From CAYRXM01 sp964428175 (GTDB lineage Bacteria; Chloroflexota; Anaerolineae; JAFGEY01), in assembly GCA_964428175.1 (NCBI GenBank), contig CAYRXM010000197.1:1-6597 (forward strand): 6,597 nucleotides of DNA. The letters are read 5' to 3'. Positions 5,956 through 6,597 of the stretch are shown piece by piece. Under the pieces are notes generated by a model that was not told where the DNA came from, did no database searches, and saw nothing but the letters and a program-made list of their open reading frames with translations. The position numbers were made by a program, and so were the translations under genes. Each line of letters begins with the position of its first letter. The first letter of the stretch is position 1.

Positions 5956-6597
5956 GCACGCTCTCCAGCCACCGCTGACCGTGATCCAGCGCCGCCAGGG
6001 GCGTTTGCTCCAGCCACTTGAGGTAAATGGCCGCGTTTTCCTCCTGCTCGGCCAGATACCTGCCCGCCAGCTGCACGGCCTCATCTACCAGCAAAGGCGT
6101 GATGTCACAGCGGGCGGACACCGCCTGCTTGCGCTGCCGGCTGGTGACCAGCACCCCGCACCGGCCGCGTATCTCGAGCACTGAGTCCAGATCGGCGACC
6201 ACCTCCGTGCCGTCCAACAGCAGCAAGGCCATGCGCCCGGCCAGCGCCCGCTGCGCCGCGTCGCGCGGGGTTGGGCGCGGCTCTTCGCCATAGGCGCGGG
6301 CAATGGCCTCCAGCGCCAGCGCCGCCTGCGGCTGGTTGTAGAAATTGTGGGTGATGATGCCGTCGGGAAAGCGGTCGGGGGGATCGCTACCGGGGGCCAG
6401 CATCCAGATCGCCTCGGCGGCGAGAGCGGTCTTGCCGATGCCGCCGGGGCCGCAGAGGGTGACGACTTGGCCTGGTTGGAGGTCTGCCAGGAGCTGGTCG
6501 AGCTCGGCGCGGCGGTCAGTAAAGTGGTCGGCGCGAGGTGGACGCTGGAGGGGGAGGTGGGGAGCGGCGGCAACCTGGTAGGTGATCTTGTCGCCCA
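5918..6597 (-). CDS. STAND/NB-ARC-type P-loop NTPase; 5' end outside the window, 3' end truncated, probably decaying
   Basis: The frame is open from the window edge (first whole codon 6595–6593) through 225 visible residues. It shows Walker A GPGGIGKT (49–56), a hydrophobic Walker B LLLLD followed by GTE (124–131), and the sensor-type GVLVTSRQR (147–155), the standard order of NB-ARC/STAND ATPases used in bacterial signalling and defence. After DEAVQL (~171–176) the sequence passes straight into AGRYLAEQEE. The stretch that normally carries the helical GLPLA-type motif appears to be missing. Homology ends near ESV (codon 5957–5959), followed by a short unrelated tail and TAA at 5918–5920. Winged-helix and repeat sensor domains expected further on are absent. 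The N-terminal effector domain lies outside the window. I regard it as a broken gene, though a short expressed product cannot be excluded. Confidence 0.8.
   Translation of the reverse strand, partial: GDKITYQVAAAPHLPLQRPPRADHFTDRRAELDQLLADLQPGQVVTLCGPGGIGKTALAAEAIWMLAPGSDPPDRFPDGIITHNFYNQPQAALALEAIARAYGEEPRPTPRDAAQRALAGRMALLLLDGTEVVADLDSVLEIRGRCGVLVTSRQRKQAVSARCDITPLLVDEAVQLAGRYLAEQEENAAIYLKWLEQTPLAALDHGQRWLESVRVRNGARWSGAL

Noticed and set aside
5604..5978. Plus-strand 124-codon open frame across the spacer
   Set aside because: It runs through both terminator hairpins and into the NTPase/aminotransferase remnants, with no family resemblance.
6085..6573. Alternative minus-strand frame over the NTPase gene
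   Set aside because: Its product is a Pro/Ser/Ala/Arg-rich, low-complexity sequence, whereas the adjacent frame encodes the P-loop and Walker B.

Overview
The window is GC-rich (visibly about 60%), densely coding, and every supported gene lies on the minus strand. A shikimate kinase–dehydroquinate synthase fusion, an intracellular six-hairpin glycosidase-like protein and a P-loop STAND/NB-ARC protein together suggest a Chloroflexota (Anaerolineae-like) genome or metagenomic contig. That assignment is inference from gene style, because no rRNA or other marker gene is present.

Read in the direction of transcription (right to left), the window falls into two regions. From 6597 to about 5500 the sequence looks rearranged. 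A STAND/NB-ARC NTPase gene, cut by the window end, keeps its P-loop, Walker B and sensor motifs. It appears to lack the segment that normally carries the GLPLA-type motif, and it ends abruptly where a second reading frame begins. That second frame encodes what looks like the last ~27 residues of a cysteine-desulfurase-like class V aminotransferase. The remnant is followed 27 bp downstream by a strong bidirectional terminator. A further ~300 bp holds no convincing gene: it contains a second terminator-type hairpin, a third long hairpin and a weak promoter-like pair.

From about 5521 to 40 the genes are intact open frames. A 325-aa protein joins the C-terminal half of a flavodoxin-like NAD(P)H:quinone reductase, without its FMN-loop N-terminus, to a complete-looking DUF218 (YdcF/ElyC/SanA-like) domain. 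After a 128-bp spacer with inverted repeats comes a tight run: a 700-aa six-hairpin glycosidase-like protein, 23 bp, a GNAT acetyltransferase, a probable 68-aa cysteine-rich small protein overlapping both neighbours, and then the bifunctional aroKB-type gene. The short gap and the two overlaps (17 bp and ATGA) make a four-gene operon likely. The small protein is the least certain member, although it has a GGAGG ribosome binding site.

Functionally, AroK–AroB supplies two steps of the shikimate pathway to chorismate. The glycosidase-like enzyme probably acts on an oligosaccharide inside the cell. The GNAT substrate is unknown. Nothing in the sequence links these activities beyond co-transcription. 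The most notable points are the gene scars on both sides of the 5.5–6.1 kb region, the small Cys-rich ORF, and a 41-bp palindromic element read in frame inside aroB. I do not see a complete new multi-gene system.
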